In this document: piece by piece, positions 55,411-63,559 of the stretch
Numbering within the stretch: position 1 is the stretch's first letter
Layout: every line of letters starts with the position of its first letter
Assembly (NCBI GenBank): GCA_963716135.1
Contig: OY970289.1
Coordinates: 1,674,001 to 1,738,000, forward strand
Source of the DNA: CAVRAW01 sp963716135
GTDB lineage: Bacteria > Planctomycetota > Planctomycetia > Pirellulales > JADZDJ01
Length of the DNA: 64,000 nt
Direction: 5' to 3'
The notes under the pieces: model-generated
Told to the model about the DNA's origin: nothing
The model's database searches: none
What the model saw: the letters and a program-made list of their open reading frames with translations, nothing else
Made by a program: the position numbers and the translations under genes

Positions 55411-56187
55411 TTACTCCGCGTGGAACACGCGCGGGCTGCGTTCGATGGGAATCGCGGCCGGGGCCGCAGCGCTTTGCGCGGGAATGGAACCCTGTTCCAC
55501 AAGCTGGCCTTTATCCAAATGCAACTCACGATGGGCCCGATCCGCGGCGCGCTGGTCGTGCGTGACCAGGATGATGGTCTTTTCGAGCGTCTGCTGAAGT
55601 TCGCCCAACAGGTCGAGAATCTCCACTGCGCTCTTTGCGTCCAAGTCGCCCGTCGGCTCGTCGGCCACGATCAGGGTGGGATCGGTCACGATCGCCCGGG
55701 CGATGCCGACCCGTTGCTGTTGACCGCCGGAAAGTTGGCCTGGGCGGTGCCATAAGCGATCGCTCAGACCGACTAATTCCAAAGCAGTGAGCACTTGTCG
55801 TTTGCGCTGCGCCGCCGAAAGCGGCAACAGCAAGAGCGGCAGCTCGACGTTCTCGTAAGCGCTGAGCACCGGCAGCAGATGATAGAACTGAAAGATGAAG
55901 CCAACGTGCCGCGTGCGCCAGCGGGCCAACTGCGCTTCGGACATCGAGGAAATCAGCTTTCCGCCGACCCACACTTCGCCGGCGCTGGGCCGGTCCAGTC
56001 CGGCGATCAAATTCAGAAGGGTCGTTTTGCCCGAGCCGCTGGGGCCCATCAGGGCCAGAAATTCACCGGCGGGCACATCGAGCGACAAATCGTTCAATAC
56101 GTCGACTTGCTCGCTGCCGCGGGTGAAGAACTTGTGCACGTTGCGCACTTGCACAATCAGGGCGCTGTCTGTGCCGTGTTCCGACAT
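55411..56187 (-). CDS. LolD/MacB-type ABC ATPase
   Basis: 258 aa. Walker A ALMGPSGSGKTTLLNLIAG, Q-loop GFIFQFYHLLPVLSAYENVE, signature LSGGQQQRVGIARAIV, Walker B LIVADEPTGDLDAKSAVEI, H-loop ILVTHDQRAAD. This matches LolD/MacB/YtrE ATPases that pair with FtsX-type permeases. No HlyD-type adaptor gene is next to it, so LolCDE-like lipoprotein export or an energy-coupling role without an adaptor is more likely than a MacAB efflux pump. Confidence 0.93.
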   Translation of the reverse strand: MSEHGTDSALIVQVRNVHKFFTRGSEQVDVLNDLSLDVPAGEFLALMGPSGSGKTTLLNLIAGLDRPSAGEVWVGGKLISSMSEAQLARWRTRHVGFIFQFYHLLPVLSAYENVELPLLLLPLSAAQRKRQVLTALELVGLSDRLWHRPGQLSGGQQQRVGIARAIVTDPTLIVADEPTGDLDAKSAVEILDLLGELQQTLEKTIILVTHDQRAADRAHRELHLDKGQLVEQGSIPAQSAAAPAAIPIERSPRVFHAE

Positions 56188-56202
56188 GAGTAAACGGTGA
56201 GA

Positions 56203-56300
56203 TGAATGACTGAATGCCTTAATGACTGAATGACTAAATGAAGGAAGTGAAATCGCCGCTCGTTAAGTCATTTAGTCATTCAGTCATTTAGTCATTAAGG
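56203..56300. repeat. Inverted ATGACT octamer array (locus C)
   Basis: The left arm (56203-56241) and right arm (56262-56300) are reverse complements, both including the variant unit AATGCCTT. It fills nearly the whole gap between the stop of the 99-aa protein gene and the start of the ABC ATPase gene. Longest pairing of the four loci. Confidence 0.92.
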
Positions 56301-56302
56301 CA

Positions 56303-56602
56303 TTATTCCTCGATCACTTCTTTGAGCAGCTGGACGAAGTGAGGCGATTTGCCGCCGGAGGTCAGTTCGGCCGCTTTTTTGTCGGCGTATTTTCGTTCGT
56401 TGTATTCAAATTTGGTGACGCACTTCATCGACTGATTGAACACACCCCAGAAGGCTTTGAGCCGCACTTCCTTGGCGGCCTTTTTGGAGCGGCTTTTGCG
56501 CTTGGCAGGGGCTTTTTTGGCCGGCTTGGTCTCTTCGGCCGTCGCTGCGGCGCTGTCGCTTTGAGCGCGTAACTCCTTGCGGTTCAAGATTTTTTTCGCC
56601 AT
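56303..56602 (-). CDS. Small basic conserved-type protein
   Basis: 99 aa. A Lys/Ala-rich first half (about residues 15-48: KPAKKAPAKRKSRSKKAAKE) precedes a compact half with RLKAFWGVFNQSMKCVTKFEY and a tail SGGKSPHFVQLLKEVIEE. The layout suggests a nucleic-acid-binding tail plus a small folded domain. The start ATG 56602 (MAKKILNRKEL) is preferred over the frame open to 56659. I recognise no named family. Confidence 0.75.
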   Translation of the reverse strand: MAKKILNRKELRAQSDSAAATAEETKPAKKAPAKRKSRSKKAAKEVRLKAFWGVFNQSMKCVTKFEYNERKYADKKAAELTSGGKSPHFVQLLKEVIEE

Positions 56603-56706
56603 GGGCTTCGCCTGGATCGGGTCGAGTTGGGATTGCGGGGAGCGGGGGATGGCTGGCAATGAGGGATTCTAGCGAAATGAAGCTCCGGCGGCTAGAAGGG
56701 ACATGC

Positions 56707-57000
56707 TCATTGCTCGATCGGCGTCGCGCCCGGCGGCGGCGTTCCTTTGCCAGCTTTCACGTAAGTGGTTCGACCAGCGGCGTACTGGGACGCGTCGGGC
56801 AGCTCGGCCGCAGCTTCCGCTCCTTCGCGGCTGGCTTCGAAAAGTTTCTTCAAGTAGGGGCGGCACCAGCCGCAGCCGGTCCCGGCGCCGAAGCATTCGC
56901 TCATCTGACTGGCGCGCTGCGGTTTGTTCACGCGCAGAAAGGCCAGCACCTTTCGCTTGGTGACATGAAAGCAGAGGCAAAGTTCGTCGTCAAGATTCAT
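56707..57000 (-). CDS. BFD-like [2Fe-2S] protein
   Basis: 97 aa. Bacterioferritin-associated-ferredoxin-like domain: CLCFHVTKRKVLAFLR (CxC pair) and GAGTGCGWCRPYLKKLF (CxxC pair) provide four Cys ligands. The Ala/Gly/Pro-rich C-terminal tail is not part of the domain. BFD proteins mobilise ferritin iron or donate electrons; no ferritin gene is nearby. Same strand as the M20 peptidase, which lies upstream. Confidence 0.85.
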   Translation of the reverse strand: MNLDDELCLCFHVTKRKVLAFLRVNKPQRASQMSECFGAGTGCGWCRPYLKKLFEASREGAEAAAELPDASQYAAGRTTYVKAGKGTPPPGATPIEQ

Positions 57001-57009
57001 GGCGGAAAT

Positions 57010-57037
57010 GCAGAAGGCAGAATGCAGAAGGCAAAAT
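57010..57037. repeat. GCAGAAG heptamer array
   Basis: Four tandem units: GCAGAAG, GCAGAAT, GCAGAAG, GCAAAAT. Starts 10 bases upstream of the BFD-like gene start and is followed by half of an octamer array. Confidence 0.8.
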
Positions 57038-57061
57038 GGGAACACACAGTGCCGGATCGTT

Positions 57062-57097
57062 CATTTAGTCATTCAGACATTTAGTCATTTAGTCATT
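57062..57097. repeat. Single-arm ATGACT octamer array (locus D) containing a stop codon
   Basis: One arm only, of units reading AATGACTA or AATGTCTG on the minus strand. The stop codon of the M20 peptidase gene (57089-57091) and its last two residues, Asn-Asp, lie within the array. Confidence 0.88.
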
Positions 57098-58348
57098 CAC
57101 CGTCGCCAGTCGCAGCGCGGTTCGACAAGCCTGATGGAAATCGGCGATGTCGAGCCGTTCGGAAACCGTGTGGGGATCGATTTGTCCGCAGCCCAGCGTG
57201 ACGGTCGCAATGCCGCGCACGCTCATCCAGTTGGCGTCCAATCCGCCGTCGGAGATGGCGCGAAATGGTTTGAGGCCAAAACTATCGAGCGCTGCTTCGG
57301 CGGCCACGATGCAAGCTTCGTCGTCCGCCAAACGGAAGGATTCGTAATCGAGCCGGCCGTCGATCGTCACGGTTCCGCGCCGGCCTGTGGCGGATCGCAC
57401 TTGCCTGACGGCATCTCGGAAAGCGCGCTCGATGGCTGCGACAATCTGCTTGCGAAACTTCGGATCGTGGCTGCGGGCTTCGGCCTTCAATTGAACGCGG
57501 TCGGTGACGACGTTGGTCGCTCCGCCGCCGTGGATGAAACCGATGTTGCTGGTGCCGCGCCGCTTTCCCTTAGTGATTTGTCCGTGCCAGCCCTCTTTGT
57601 GCAATTGGGCGACGGCCAGCGAGGCGATGGCGATGGCGCTCACGCCTTCTTCCGGCGCCACGCCGGCGTGGCTGGCCAAACCTTGCACTTCCATTTCCAT
57701 GCGATAGCCGCCCGTCGCGCCGATGGTGATTCTTTCCGCCGTGCCGCCGTCCCAGTTGAAAGCCAGCTTCGGACCGGCAAGCAAGTCCAAATCGGCGTGG
57801 CGCGCGCCGTATAGGCCGACTTCCTCTTGGATCGGCCAGAAGAACGTCAGCGGCGGATGGGGCAACTTATGTCGCAGGATGGCCAGCGCCACGCTGAGCA
57901 CGACGGCGGCGCCGGCCCGATCGTCGGCCCCCAGGCCGGTGCGCGGATCGGCGGAACGCACAAAATTACCATCGATCACGGGCTTGCTGCCCAAGCAAAT
58001 CGGCACGGTGTCCATGTGGGCCATCAATAGTCGGCGCGGTCCGCGAAAAGTGCCGGGCATTTTGAAAATCAGATTGCCGACTTCGCCTTGGATCGGCGTG
58101 AGTTGATGAGCCGTATCGAGCACGATATCGGCCTCCGCCGCGCCGGAAGCGCGCAATTGCTCCATGATGAACTGCGCGACGATGCCTTCCTTGCCGCTGA
58201 CGCCCGGCAGAGCCATCATCTGCATCGCCAGGCGCAGGGCTTCGTCGAGATCGGGCTGGGGCCCGGCGACAACCGTGGTTGGTTTCGGTTTCGCCCGTTG
58301 GGCTTTGCCGGCCGATTTCGCGCGTCGTTTGGGCACTTTCGTAGACAT
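57089..58348 (-). CDS. M20-family metallopeptidase (PepT-like)
   Basis: 419 aa. Metal and catalytic motifs: LLMAHMDTVPI, GADDRAGAAVVLS, FFWPIQEEVGLYGARH, and SHAGVAPEEGVSAIA in the lid. The closest concept is tripeptide aminopeptidase-like M20/M28 enzymes. A basic 25-residue N-terminal extension (KVPKRRAKSAGKAQRAKPK) is unusual. The C-terminal VND and stop fall inside an octamer repeat. The ATG 58348 start is preferred over the open frame to 58486. Confidence 0.9.
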   Translation of the reverse strand: MSTKVPKRRAKSAGKAQRAKPKPTTVVAGPQPDLDEALRLAMQMMALPGVSGKEGIVAQFIMEQLRASGAAEADIVLDTAHQLTPIQGEVGNLIFKMPGTFRGPRRLLMAHMDTVPICLGSKPVIDGNFVRSADPRTGLGADDRAGAAVVLSVALAILRHKLPHPPLTFFWPIQEEVGLYGARHADLDLLAGPKLAFNWDGGTAERITIGATGGYRMEMEVQGLASHAGVAPEEGVSAIAIASLAVAQLHKEGWHGQITKGKRRGTSNIGFIHGGGATNVVTDRVQLKAEARSHDPKFRKQIVAAIERAFRDAVRQVRSATGRRGTVTIDGRLDYESFRLADDEACIVAAEAALDSFGLKPFRAISDGGLDANWMSVRGIATVTLGCGQIDPHTVSERLDIADFHQACRTALRLATVND

Positions 58349-58420
58349 AATCAGATAGAATACCTTAAGTCGTGGAGCCTCGGAATCAAAGCCATCGGCG
58401 GCAAATTGCCCGCTATTCCC

Positions 58421-59464
58421 GTGAATCATCTTTTGGATCCCGCCGTATTCGCCACGTTGCCCGATTGGTTGGCCCAGCGCGGGCATCCGGCTTATCGCGC
58501 CAAACAGGTGCGCCAGTGGCTATTTGCCACGCGGGCGGAATCGTTTGAAGCGATGACCGATTTGCCCAGCGAGTTGCGGGGGCAATTGGCGGCCGATTTT
58601 CAGCTTTGGACGACATCGATTCAGAAGCGTCACCACGCCGCCGACGGAACCGAAAAACTGCTGCTGCGGCTGGCCGACGGAGACACGATTGAATGCGTGC
58701 TCTTGCGCGACGGTTCGCGACGGACGATCTGCATCAGTTCGCAAGTCGGTTGTGCGATGGGGTGCGTGTTTTGCGCCAGCGGCCTGGACGGCGTGGTGCG
58801 AAATCTGACGGCCGGCGAAATCGTGGAGCAGATGCTGCGGCTTTCGCGCCTGCTGCCGCCGGAGGAACGGCTCAGCCATATCGTCGTGATGGGCATGGGG
58901 GAACCGCTGGCAAATTTGGATCGACTGTTGCCGGCGCTGGCCGATGCCACAAGTTCCACAGGATTGGGCATCAGCCATCGGCGAATCACTATTTCCACGG
59001 TTGGCCTGCCGCCGGCGATCGATCGGCTTTCAGAGCTGGATTCGCGATTTCAATTGGCCGTGTCGCTGCATGCGCCCGACGACGAGCTGCGCAATCAACT
59101 GGTGCCGGTGAACAAAAATATCGGGCTGGAGGCAATTGTCGCCGCGGCGGATCGATATTTTGAAGTCTCCGGGCGGCGGCTGACGTTTGAATATGTGTTG
59201 CTGGGCGGTCTGAACGATCAGCCTGTGCACGCCAAGAAGCTGGCGGCGCTTTTGCGCGGCCGCTTGGCGCTGGTGAATTTGATACCGTACAACCCCGTGG
59301 CCGGTTTGCCGTATCACACGCCCAGCAAAAATGAGGTGCGGTACTTTGTGCAGATTTTGGAAGATGCCGGGCTGAATGTGCAAATTCGCGAACGCAAAGG
59401 GGACGAAATCAACGCCGCCTGCGGTCAATTGCGGCGTCGTGCGAATCTTGCCCCGAGCGCATAG
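58421..59464 (+). CDS. rlmN: 23S rRNA (adenine2503-C2)-methyltransferase
   Basis: 347 aa, radical-SAM. CAMGCVFCASG (CX3CX2C cluster), VMGMGEPLANLD, SHRRITISTVGL, and the catalytic C-terminal Cys in INAACGQLR. It methylates A2503 of 23S rRNA and also some tRNAs. GTG 58421 is chosen: it gives the family length, while the frame open to 58088 runs antisense through the M20 gene. Divergent from the M20 peptidase by 72 bases. Confidence 0.95.
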   Translation: MNHLLDPAVFATLPDWLAQRGHPAYRAKQVRQWLFATRAESFEAMTDLPSELRGQLAADFQLWTTSIQKRHHAADGTEKLLLRLADGDTIECVLLRDGSRRTICISSQVGCAMGCVFCASGLDGVVRNLTAGEIVEQMLRLSRLLPPEERLSHIVVMGMGEPLANLDRLLPALADATSSTGLGISHRRITISTVGLPPAIDRLSELDSRFQLAVSLHAPDDELRNQLVPVNKNIGLEAIVAAADRYFEVSGRRLTFEYVLLGGLNDQPVHAKKLAALLRGRLALVNLIPYNPVAGLPYHTPSKNEVRYFVQILEDAGLNVQIRERKGDEINAACGQLRRRANLAPSA

Positions 59465-59690
59465 CTCGTAGCAACGGCATTGTTGGGACTTTGGCAACCG
59501 AGCTCAGGCCGCTCGAACCGGCATTGTCCGCAAAGCTTAACACGCCAAAGGGCCATTGGCGGGCGATCCGCTTTCGCTGTTCGGTACATCTTTCCCAGGG
59601 CCAACTGCCGGGAAAACTCATTCCACTGGCGCGGTGCGACTTTCCGATCTAACGATAGGCGGAAAGTGTTTCCACGGTGGGAGAGCATCT

Positions 59691-61487
59691 ATGCGGCGGG
59701 AGAGCCAGTTGATGTTGCCAAATCAGCGTCCGTGGTGGCCTTATCTGTTGCTATTGGCGGGGCTGTTCATTCTCAGCGTTTCCGTGCCGCGCGGGTGGCA
59801 ACGGTCATCGATGCCGCAGCGGAGCGATGAGCGTTGGAGTCGCACTCAAAGTCAGAAGATTTTCGCCCCGCCGGCCGCGACGGCGCCGATTGCCGTCGTT
59901 CGCCCGTCGCCAGTGGTCGTGGCCAGTGTGCCGCCGCCGGCAGCTCCGCCGACTGTCGCTCCCGCGGCCGCCGCTCCGCCCGTCGCCGCGCTGGCGCCGC
60001 AGAACAATGGGTCCGACAAGCAAAAATCAGCCGCGGCATTGCCCATCTGGAATACTGTGATGGGCGTGTACACCGTCGAAGGTCCGATGGTCGAAGCCGT
60101 GGCGAAGAAGATCGCCAGTTTTCGTAGCTTCAATATTCCCAAATCGCCCGCGATCAGCGACGCTGCGGCCGCCGGAATTCATCCCGCGGACGCCAAATCC
60201 GCCGGCTGGCCAAAGCCGCAGAGCTTGCTGGCCCAATTGGATCGTGTGGCGCAGCATCCCGAATATCATTCGTGGGCCAACCAGGCCAGCGAGTTGTGCA
60301 TCGAGGTCTGCGAAAATGCCAGCGACAACACGCAGTGGGCCAATCAGTGCCTCGACAAGCTGGATGCGCTTTGTGGGCGGGCCGACTCCGTGGCCGCCAC
60401 GCTGGACGATCCGCATGCGGCGGCGGAATTGCGCCGGGCGAAGTTTGCCGTCGAACGTCGCGTGCTCATTTGGGGCCCGGCCTTGTTGATTCCGCAGAAA
60501 ACATTGACGCCGGAAGTCTTCGTGGATGTCAACACCGTGCTGGCGGGCATCGAGCGCTACGAAAACAGCGGACTGACGCGCGACGCCGCTCGAATTGTGG
60601 AATTCGAAGGCGGCTTGAACGTTTCGACCGACAAAAATGCACAACAGCTCGCGCAAAATCTGGAACAGGTGTACCGCAACGCCAACGTCCGCGTGGCGAT
60701 CAGCAACGATTTGTTGGAGCGGCTCGGTTCGCAAGGCATCGACAGCGCCGTGCGCCAGCAGTCCATCCTATTGCTCAGAAGAATCGGCATCGACCCGACC
60801 ACCTTGAGCTCCGATACGACCGCCGAGCGCCATACCGTGCGGATGCGTGTCGGTGGCGCCAACCAACTGGGCGGCCATACCGCCCGCCCCCAAGCGCCCA
60901 GCGACAGTTTGGGCAGCATTCAGGTGCACGAATCCGCGATCAACAACGCGTTGGATCAATTGCACGTGGCCGGCCGCACTTTCACGCTGTTGGAACTGTT
61001 TCAGCATCTGACCAAAATCACCGACTCGCCCGGCATCGCGGTTCCCATCGAATATCCGCAGGGAATTTCGATTACGTTCGCCAAGCGCGATCCGGTGCAA
61101 GTGCGCTGCGAAAACGGCATGGTGCGGCTGACCGTGGCCATCGATGAGCTGCGCAGCGGATCACGCCAGTGGCGCAACTTTTCGGTCGTCGCGGCGTACG
61201 TCCCCGAGATTACGCGATTGCACGTTCGTCTGGCGCGGCATGGGTCGATCGAGCTGGCGGGCAACGCCTACCACAACCAGCCCGAGCCGGCGCTGCGCGG
61301 CATTTGCAATCAGATTTTCGCGGCCGATCGGAAGTTGGAATTGGTGCCGGCGGCTTTGGCCGACGGCGCGCGGCTGGCCGGTTTGAGCGTCACGCAATGC
61401 GTGTTGGAAGACGGCTGGTTCGGCCTGGCGCTGGGGCCATTCCGCGGCAGCGAGCAAGTGGCGCAGCGCGTCGGCGCCGAGTATTAA
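59691..61487 (+). CDS. Large membrane-anchored protein of unknown function
   Basis: 598 aa. One N-terminal helix (PYLLLLAGLFILSVSVP), a Pro/Ala/Val-rich low-complexity linker (about residues 55-105), then a soluble region of about 480 residues with no motif I can name (RNANVRVAISNDLLERL, NALDQLHVAGRTFTLLEL). It is probably extracytoplasmic. ATG 59691 and ATG 59712 are both possible starts. Composition and length are typical of orphan planctomycete proteins. Confidence 0.8.
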   Translation: MRRESQLMLPNQRPWWPYLLLLAGLFILSVSVPRGWQRSSMPQRSDERWSRTQSQKIFAPPAATAPIAVVRPSPVVVASVPPPAAPPTVAPAAAAPPVAALAPQNNGSDKQKSAAALPIWNTVMGVYTVEGPMVEAVAKKIASFRSFNIPKSPAISDAAAAGIHPADAKSAGWPKPQSLLAQLDRVAQHPEYHSWANQASELCIEVCENASDNTQWANQCLDKLDALCGRADSVAATLDDPHAAAELRRAKFAVERRVLIWGPALLIPQKTLTPEVFVDVNTVLAGIERYENSGLTRDAARIVEFEGGLNVSTDKNAQQLAQNLEQVYRNANVRVAISNDLLERLGSQGIDSAVRQQSILLLRRIGIDPTTLSSDTTAERHTVRMRVGGANQLGGHTARPQAPSDSLGSIQVHESAINNALDQLHVAGRTFTLLELFQHLTKITDSPGIAVPIEYPQGISITFAKRDPVQVRCENGMVRLTVAIDELRSGSRQWRNFSVVAAYVPEITRLHVRLARHGSIELAGNAYHNQPEPALRGICNQIFAADRKLELVPAALADGARLAGLSVTQCVLEDGWFGLALGPFRGSEQVAQRVGAEY

Positions 61488-61496
61488 TCGGCCGCT

Positions 61497-61862
61497 CTAG
61501 CGCGTATCTTCCGGCCCAAAGCGGCCGCGATATTTTTCCGCCGGGTATTTCTGGGCGTTCTTCTGCATCTTGGTCCGGATCGCGGCGGCCAGATCGAACT
61601 TCAACTCGTTGGCCAGCGCCAGGGCGTAGCACAAGACGTCGGCCAGTTCGTCGGCCACTTCGGCCAGCCTCTGCGGCTGGTCGGCGATGGTGCGCGATTC
61701 GTCGAGCGTGAGCCATTGGAAGTGTTCCATCAATTCGGCCGCCTCGATGGCCAGCGACATCGACAGATTCTTGGGCGAATGGAACTGATTCCAATCGCGC
61801 TTTTCGACAAAATCCGCGACCAGCTTGCGCAATTCGGCCAGCGTCGTGGTGGAATCGGCCAT
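61497..61862 (-). CDS. MazG-like nucleotide pyrophosphohydrolase
   Basis: 121 aa. MazG/RS21-C6-type helices with SLAIEAAELMEHFQWL and VADELADVLCYALALAN (the EExxE/ExxD metal sites), followed by KYPAEKYRGRFG. Such enzymes hydrolyse non-canonical or dCTP-like nucleotides to the monophosphate. The start ATG 61862 (MADSTTT) is preferred. Ends nine bases from the convergent 598-aa gene. Confidence 0.9.
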   Translation of the reverse strand: MADSTTTLAELRKLVADFVEKRDWNQFHSPKNLSMSLAIEAAELMEHFQWLTLDESRTIADQPQRLAEVADELADVLCYALALANELKFDLAAAIRTKMQKNAQKYPAEKYRGRFGPEDTR

Positions 61863-61928
61863 GTTTGAATTCGGATCGCCCATGCCTCATAGCATAGCGG
61901 AAAATCAAATCATATACTCTTCATTGTC

Positions 61929-61959
61929 CTGACTTCTGACTCCTGATCCCTGACTCCTG
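61929..61959. repeat. TGACTCC-type word array upstream of larC
   Basis: Four imperfect 7-8-nt units (CTGACTTCTGACTCCTGA pattern) end five bases before the larC ATG. The inverted arm is absent. Confidence 0.7.
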
Positions 61960-61964
61960 CGGCC

Positions 61965-63152
61965 ATGCGTCTCGCCTACTTCGATTGTGCCAGTGGAATT
62001 TCCGGCGACATGACGCTGGCGGCGCTGGTCGATGCCGGCGCGGATTTGGCGGCGATTCAGGCCGGCGTGGCGTCGTTGGGCTTGCCGGGCGTGCGGCTGG
62101 TTTCCGCGGAAGTGCAGCGGAAAGGTTTCCGCGGCCTGAAGATCGACGTCGAGCATGAGCCGGAGCACAAACATCGGCATCTGCATCAAATTATCGAGAT
62201 GATCGATGCCGGCCGCTTGACGCCGCGGGCCAAGGAATTGGCCAAAAAGATTTTCACCCGGTTGGGCGAGGCCGAGGCAAAAGTTCACGGCGTGGACATT
62301 CGCAAGGTGCATTTCCATGAAGTGGGGGCCGTTGATTCGATTGCCGACATTGTGGGCACGGCGATCGGATTGGATTTGCTGGGCATCGAGCGCATTGAAG
62401 CGTCCCCCGTGCCCACGGGAACCGGGTTCATCACGATCGCGCACGGCCGCTGCAGCGTGCCGGCGCCGGCTACGGGCGAATTGCTAAAGGGCATCCCCAT
62501 TGCGCCCAGCAACGTGGAAGCGGAATTGACGACGCCGACGGGCGCAGCCATTTTGGCGGCGTTGGGCGCGGCCTTCGGTCCGCCGCCGACGATGACGGTG
62601 CAGGCGATCGGGTATGGCGCCGGCACCCGCGACTTCGAAAGTCATCCGAATCTATTGCGAATTCTCGTGGGGGAAGCGGCAAGCGGTGCGGCCGATACCG
62701 AAGCGCTCTGCCTGCTGGAAACCAATCTCGACGACGTCAGCGGCGAGGTGATCGGATATTGTTCCACGAAGCTCTTGGAATCCGGCGCGCTGGATGTCTT
62801 CACCACGAGCATCCAAATGAAAAAGAACCGGCCCGGCGTATTGCTGGGAGTGCTGTGTCAGCCCGGTGATGCAGATCGTCTGGAAACAATCGTTTTCCGC
62901 GAAACTGGAACCCTGGGCGTTCGCCGATCCACACTGTCACGGCGCAAGCTTCGACGACAACCGCACCAGGTGCCGACGCAGTGGGGCACGATCGATGGAA
63001 AATTGGCCACCTTGCCCGACGGCCAAAAGACTTTCTCGCCGGAATACGAGTCGTGCCGCAAAATCGCCGCGGAGAGGAACGTGCCGGTCCGCGACGTCTA
63101 CGATGCGGCGAAGAAAGCGTTCACCTCGTCAGCATCCAAATCCGGTGGATGA
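61965..63152 (+). CDS. larC: Nickel-pincer cofactor biosynthesis protein LarC
   Basis: 395 aa. MRLAYFDCASGISGDMTLAAL, HRHLHQIIEMID, VHFHEVGAVDSIADIVG, TPTGAAILAAL, and LLETNLDDVSGEVIGY are LarC motifs. LarC inserts nickel into the pyridinium-dithiocarboxylate cofactor of LarA-type racemases and epimerases. Some lactobacilli split the gene by programmed frameshift; here it is one continuous frame. No larA, larB or larE is visible. The 3' end overlaps dgkA by 32 bases. Confidence 0.93.
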   Translation: MRLAYFDCASGISGDMTLAALVDAGADLAAIQAGVASLGLPGVRLVSAEVQRKGFRGLKIDVEHEPEHKHRHLHQIIEMIDAGRLTPRAKELAKKIFTRLGEAEAKVHGVDIRKVHFHEVGAVDSIADIVGTAIGLDLLGIERIEASPVPTGTGFITIAHGRCSVPAPATGELLKGIPIAPSNVEAELTTPTGAAILAALGAAFGPPPTMTVQAIGYGAGTRDFESHPNLLRILVGEAASGAADTEALCLLETNLDDVSGEVIGYCSTKLLESGALDVFTTSIQMKKNRPGVLLGVLCQPGDADRLETIVFRETGTLGVRRSTLSRRKLRRQPHQVPTQWGTIDGKLATLPDGQKTFSPEYESCRKIAAERNVPVRDVYDAAKKAFTSSASKSGG

Positions 63153-63516
63153 ACACGATCGCGCCGACCACGGCCGCGCCGATCGAGGCGAACAGCACGG
63201 CCGCGCTGCCGGTATCGAGCGCGTCGGCCAAATGCGGATCGTGATCTTTGTTCACCGCCTTGGCCGTGTGTTCCAGCGCCGAGTTGATCATTTCGGCGGT
63301 GAGGACTCCGGCCATGCACAACAACAGCAGGCACCACTCCCAAAGCTCGGCGTGCAGAATTCCCGCGGCAACGATGACGGCCACCGCCACGAACACATGC
63401 ACGCGGAAACTGCTTTGCCCGCGCATCCCGCAGCCGATGCCGCGGAACGCATCACGGAATTTCTGGCGCCAAGTGCGCAACGCGCCTGCAGTAGGTTGTT
63501 GTTCGGGCGAATCCAT
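63121..63516 (-). CDS. dgkA: Diacylglycerol/undecaprenol kinase
   Basis: 131 aa with three helices. RDAFRGIGCGMRGQSSFRVH, LWEWCLLLLCMAGVLTAEMI and NSALEHTAKAV carry the conserved E-N-(S/T)-(A/S)-E region and the GD-type C-terminal segment DTGSAAVLFASIGAAVVGAI. Phosphorylates diacylglycerol or undecaprenol at the membrane. Convergent with larC (32-base overlap). Confidence 0.92.
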   Translation of the reverse strand: MDSPEQQPTAGALRTWRQKFRDAFRGIGCGMRGQSSFRVHVFVAVAVIVAAGILHAELWEWCLLLLCMAGVLTAEMINSALEHTAKAVNKDHDPHLADALDTGSAAVLFASIGAAVVGAIVFIHRIWMLTR

Positions 63517-63559
63517 GAATGGGCGAATCGAGTGAATGGCAGGAACTGGAATCCTGTCT

